The translations under genes were made by a program, and so were the position numbers. Positions 61,434 to 64,000 of a DNA stretch of 64,000 nt are shown here, piece after piece. The stretch is from Pseudomonadota bacterium (GTDB lineage: Bacteria > Pseudomonadota > Gammaproteobacteria > Steroidobacterales > Steroidobacteraceae), in assembly GCA_947459825.1 (NCBI GenBank), contig CANHFH010000003.1:1-64000 (forward strand), read 5' to 3'. Under the pieces are notes generated by a model that saw only the letters and a list, made by a program, of their open reading frames with translations, made no database searches and was not told the origin of the DNA. Every line of letters starts with the position of its first letter. Position 1 is the first letter of the stretch.

Positions 61434-62756
61434 TCAGTGCAGTTTCACCCGCGGTTCTGTCTGCGCGGCGATCAGGCGGCCGAGGGTGGTGAGCGAGGTG
61501 CGCCACCAGCCGTGCAGCGCCACCTCGTGCATCTTGTAGAGCGACTGGTACATCCAGCGCGCGAAGAGCCCGTCCAGCCAAAGATTGCCGCCGACGAAGT
61601 TGCCCATCAGGTTGCCGACGGTGGTGTATTCGCCGAGCGAGACCAGCGAACCGAAGTCGCGGTAGCGCCAGGGCGGTGACTCGCGCCCGGCGAGGCGCCG
61701 GCGCAGCGTCTTGACGAGATACATCGCCTGCTGGTGCGCGGCCTGCGCACGCGGCGGCACATTGCGCCCCTCGTGGCCGGCCCAGGCGGCCGCCGCGCAG
61801 TCGCCGAGCGCGTAGATGCAGGGGTCGTCGAGCGAGCGCAGCCGGTCGTCGACCTTCACCTGGTTCAGGTGGTTCACCGTGAGCCCGAGGTCGGCGAGGA
61901 AGGGCGCCGCCTTCACGCCCGCGGCCCACACCACCATCTCCGCCTCGATGGTGCGGCCGTCCGCGAGCCTGACCGCCTTCGGCAGCACCTCGGCGACGCG
62001 CGCATCGCAGTGCACCTCCACACCGAGCTCGTCGAGCATGCGCCGCGCCGCCGCCGAGATGCGCTCGGGCAGCGCGGGCAGGATGCGCGGCGAGGCCTCG
62101 ATGAGGTGCAGCCGGATGTGCTTGTCGGGGTCGATGTTGTCGAGGCTGTAGGAGACGAGCTCGCGCGTCGACTTGTGCAGCTCCGCGGAGAGCTCGACCC
62201 CGGTCGCGCCGGCGCCGACGATGGCGACGTCCAGCTGTCCCGGCGCGAGCGGTCCGGCCTGCGCGTGGGCGCGCAGGAAGGCGTTGACGAGCCGGCGGTG
62301 GAAGCGGTCGGCCTGCTTGGTGCTGTCGAGCGCGATGGCGTTCTCGGCGACGCCCGGTGTGCCGAAGTCGTTGACCTGGCTGCCGATGGCGAGCACGAGC
62401 ATGTCGTAGCCGATGCGCCGGGCGGGCACGATCTCGAGGCCCGTCTCGTCGAGCACCGGACCGACCAGCACCTCGCGCGCCGCGCGGTCGAGGCCCACCA
62501 TCTCGCCGTAGCGGTACTTGAAGCCGTGCCAATGCGACTGCGCGAGGTAGTCCAGCTCGTGCACATCGAGGTCGACGGTGCCTGCCGCGAGCTCGTGCAG
62601 GTGCGGCTTCCAGAAGTGGGTGCGACCGCGCTCGATGAGCGTGATCTCGGCGCGGCGCTTGCGGCCGAGGGTGTCGCCGAGGCGAGTCGCGAGCTCGAGC
62701 CCGCCGGCGCCGCCGCCGACGATGACGATGCGCGGGTGTGGGGTCTCGGTCTTCAT
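61434..62756 (-). CDS. ndh: Type II NADH dehydrogenase
   Basis: A 440-residue non-proton-pumping NADH:quinone oxidoreductase. The FAD site is RIVIVGGGAGGLELATRLG (9-27), the NADH site VAIVGAGATGVELSAELHK (about 175-193), and GDCAAAAWAGHEGRNVPPRAQAAHQQA the second FAD motif. The C-terminal amphipathic helix (about 395-425) can anchor it to the membrane, where it feeds ubiquinone. It is a single gene diverging from pirin. Confidence 0.94.
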   Translation of the reverse strand: MKTETPHPRIVIVGGGAGGLELATRLGDTLGRKRRAEITLIERGRTHFWKPHLHELAAGTVDLDVHELDYLAQSHWHGFKYRYGEMVGLDRAAREVLVGPVLDETGLEIVPARRIGYDMLVLAIGSQVNDFGTPGVAENAIALDSTKQADRFHRRLVNAFLRAHAQAGPLAPGQLDVAIVGAGATGVELSAELHKSTRELVSYSLDNIDPDKHIRLHLIEASPRILPALPERISAAARRMLDELGVEVHCDARVAEVLPKAVRLADGRTIEAEMVVWAAGVKAAPFLADLGLTVNHLNQVKVDDRLRSLDDPCIYALGDCAAAAWAGHEGRNVPPRAQAAHQQAMYLVKTLRRRLAGRESPPWRYRDFGSLVSLGEYTTVGNLMGNFVGGNLWLDGLFARWMYQSLYKMHEVALHGWWRTSLTTLGRLIAAQTEPRVKLH

Positions 62757-62864
62757 GCGGGTTGGAGGTCCATGCGGGGCGGTGCCATGTTACGCCGCGT
62801 CCGTCCGGCTGTCTTGCGCGGATGCGGCCGCGTCCCGTCGGTCGCGGACATCGCGCGGATGGTG

Positions 62865-62870
62865 TGTAAT
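62865..62870 (+). promoter_or_regulatory. -10-like TGTAAT directly before the pirin gene
   Basis: TGTAAT (five of six), six bases (CGCATC), then the ATG. No clear -35. Confidence 0.4.
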
Positions 62871-62876
62871 CGCATC

Positions 62877-63743
62877 ATGGAACACACCGCAGATGCACCC
62901 CGTCGCCTGCTCCGCACCATCGCGGCGCAGCGCACCTCCGACGGCGCCGGCGTGTCGCTCTGGCGCAGCCTCGGGCAGAGCCAGTTCGCGCGCCTCGACC
63001 CGTTCCTGATGCTCGACGAGTTCGGCAGCGACAAGCCGGGCGAGTACATCAAAGGTTTTCCGCCGCATCCGCACCGCGGGTTCCAGACCGTCACCTACAT
63101 GCTCGCCGGGCACATGCTGCACGAGGACCACCTCGGCAACCGCGGCCATCTGCGGGCGGGCGATGTGCAGTGGATGAACGCGGGCCGCGGCATCATCCAC
63201 TCGGAGATGCCGCAGCAGGAGAGCGGGCTGATGCGCGGCTTCCAGATGTGGATCAACCTGCCGGCGCGCGACAAGATGTCGCCGGCGGGCTACCAGGACA
63301 TCCCGGCGGCCTCGCTGCCGGTGGTCGAGGACGCTGCGGGACTGCGCGCGGTGGTGGTGGCGGGTGATTGGGATCATGCGGGCGCCAAGGCCGTCGGTCC
63401 GGTGGCGGGGCTCGCCACCCAGCCGCTGTTCGTCGATCTGGCGTTGCCCGCGGACGGTCGGCTGGCGCTGCCGTTGCCCGCCCTGCACAACGCCTTCGTC
63501 TATGTCTACGAGGGTGCGCTGTCGCTGCCCGGCGGGACGATCGCGGCACGCCACGGCGGCGTGCTCGGCGCCGGTGCGCGGCTCGAGGCCGCCGCAGGCC
63601 CGGCGGGCGCGCGCTGCCTGCTGCTCGCGGCGCGCCCCATCGGGGAGCCGGTCGTGCAGTACGGACCGTTCGTGATGAACACCCGCGAGGAGATCGAGCA
63701 GGCGGTGCACGATTACCAGAACGGACGGCTCGCCGTCGGCTGA
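62877..63743 (+). CDS. Pirin family protein
   Basis: A 288-residue bicupin. The N-terminal cupin holds the metal site FPPHPHRGFQTVTYML, then HEDHLGNRG, VQWMNAGRGIIHSEMP and GFQMWINLPARDKM; FVMNTREEIEQAVHDYQNGR is the family C-terminus. Bacterial pirins include quercetin dioxygenases and redox-responsive binding partners; which applies here is unknown. It converges on mgtE. Confidence 0.94.
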   Translation: MEHTADAPRRLLRTIAAQRTSDGAGVSLWRSLGQSQFARLDPFLMLDEFGSDKPGEYIKGFPPHPHRGFQTVTYMLAGHMLHEDHLGNRGHLRAGDVQWMNAGRGIIHSEMPQQESGLMRGFQMWINLPARDKMSPAGYQDIPAASLPVVEDAAGLRAVVVAGDWDHAGAKAVGPVAGLATQPLFVDLALPADGRLALPLPALHNAFVYVYEGALSLPGGTIAARHGGVLGAGARLEAAAGPAGARCLLLAARPIGEPVVQYGPFVMNTREEIEQAVHDYQNGRLAVG

Positions 63744-63772
63744 GCGGGCTGCGCGCGATCAGCGGCGCGCGA

Positions 63773-64000
63773 TCAGACGAGGAAGATCGCGCCCAGGCCG
63801 AGCAGCGTCGCGAAGCCGATGCAGTCGGTGAAGGTGGTGATGATGACGCCGGCCGAGAGCGCCGGGTCGATGTCGAGGCGGCGCAGCGTGAGCGGCACCA
63901 GCACGCCCACCGCCGCCGCCGCGAGCAGGTTCACCAGCATCGCCGCGCCGATGATGAACGCGATCTGCCAGGTGCCGAACCAGGCGACGGTCACGGCGCC
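63773..64000 (-). CDS. mgtE: Magnesium transporter MgtE, C-terminal part
   Basis: The last 75 codons of a minus-strand gene that enters from the right edge. The sequence has two membrane helices: IAFIIGAAMLVNLLAAAAVGVLVPLTL and, after RRLDIDPALSAGVIITTFTD, a final CIGFATLLGLGAIFL helix. The LRRLDIDPALSAG and TTFTDCIGF segments contain the pore Asp residues of MgtE/SLC41 magnesium channels. The N-domain and CBS domains lie outside the window. Confidence 0.85.
   Translation of the reverse strand, partial: GAVTVAWFGTWQIAFIIGAAMLVNLLAAAAVGVLVPLTLRRLDIDPALSAGVIITTFTDCIGFATLLGLGAIFLV

Noticed and set aside
1-64000. CRISPR arrays, insertion sequences, prophage or plasmid origin
   Set aside because: No spaced repeats, transposase, integrase, phage structural gene or replication initiator was seen on either strand.

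Overview
The window is very GC-rich, densely coded chromosomal DNA from a gammaproteobacterium. Gene order and protein types point to the Xanthomonadales / Nevskiales / Steroidobacteraceae side of the class. The evidence is the set of conserved neighbourhoods (holA-nadD-rsfS-rlmH; maf-rng-...-tldD with yjgA/pmbA; zapA-6S RNA-fau divergent from ygfB-pepP-ubiH-ubiI; rplM-rpsI), a Clp/Vfr-type CRP protein, large TonB receptors and a bacterial SET-domain protein. There is no phage, insertion sequence, CRISPR array or integrase. Most genes are housekeeping, and many neighbours overlap by 4 bp (ATGA, GTGA or TTGA).

Layout. 1-817: 3' end of lptE and a small zincin-like hypothetical. 828-7596 (minus strand): proline iminopeptidase, a HIT protein and a zinc-acquisition cluster (DUF3299 protein, FtsX-type permease, ATPase, ZrgA/DUF2796 protein, ZnuD-like TonB receptor with a His-rich loop) behind a candidate Zur operator. 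This block separates lptE from holA, which are normally neighbours. 7717-14925: holA-nadD-rsfS-rlmH-maf-rng-amidase-tldD. 14922-20454: purK, purE, a short yjgA, pmbA, a YihY protein and purC. 20527-23529: djlA-rpe, facing clp and coq7. 23689-24769: rplM-rpsI-tRNA-Gln and a terminator. 24789-28520 (minus): yghU, rpiA, a 16-residue lysine-rich mini-gene, EVE protein, fau, 6S RNA, zapA and a coiled-coil protein. 28655-33198: ygfB-pepP-ubiH-ubiI (ubiquinone). 33206-36575 (minus): phhB, ispG, DUF885 protein. 36635-43740: tandem glycine riboswitch with terminator, then gcvT-gcvH-gcvPA-gcvPB-dgkA-PfkB kinase-DUF72. 43751-48034 (minus): MttB-like methyltransferase, MFS transporter, M24 peptidase. 48148-52452: tsaC, ornithine-decarboxylase-like enzyme, DUF882 protein, ComB-like protein, HAD hydrolase. 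52458-57377: Lrp regulator, DUF6356 protein, rlmI, lgt, thyA, SET protein, folA. 57444-61146: TonB receptor plus beta-propeller phytase. 61434-64000: NDH-2, pirin and the 3' end of mgtE.

The points most worth a second look are: (i) a recurring -10-like hexamer exactly 5-7 nt before the start codon of at least eleven genes, which predicts widespread leaderless transcription; (ii) the zinc block with its operator sitting on the TonB-receptor promoter; (iii) a 16-residue Lys/Ala mini-protein gene with its own promoter, Shine-Dalgarno and terminator, together with a SET methyltransferase whose tail has the same composition; (iv) the glycine riboswitch; and (v) departures from conserved synteny (no yhdP, shortened yjgA).
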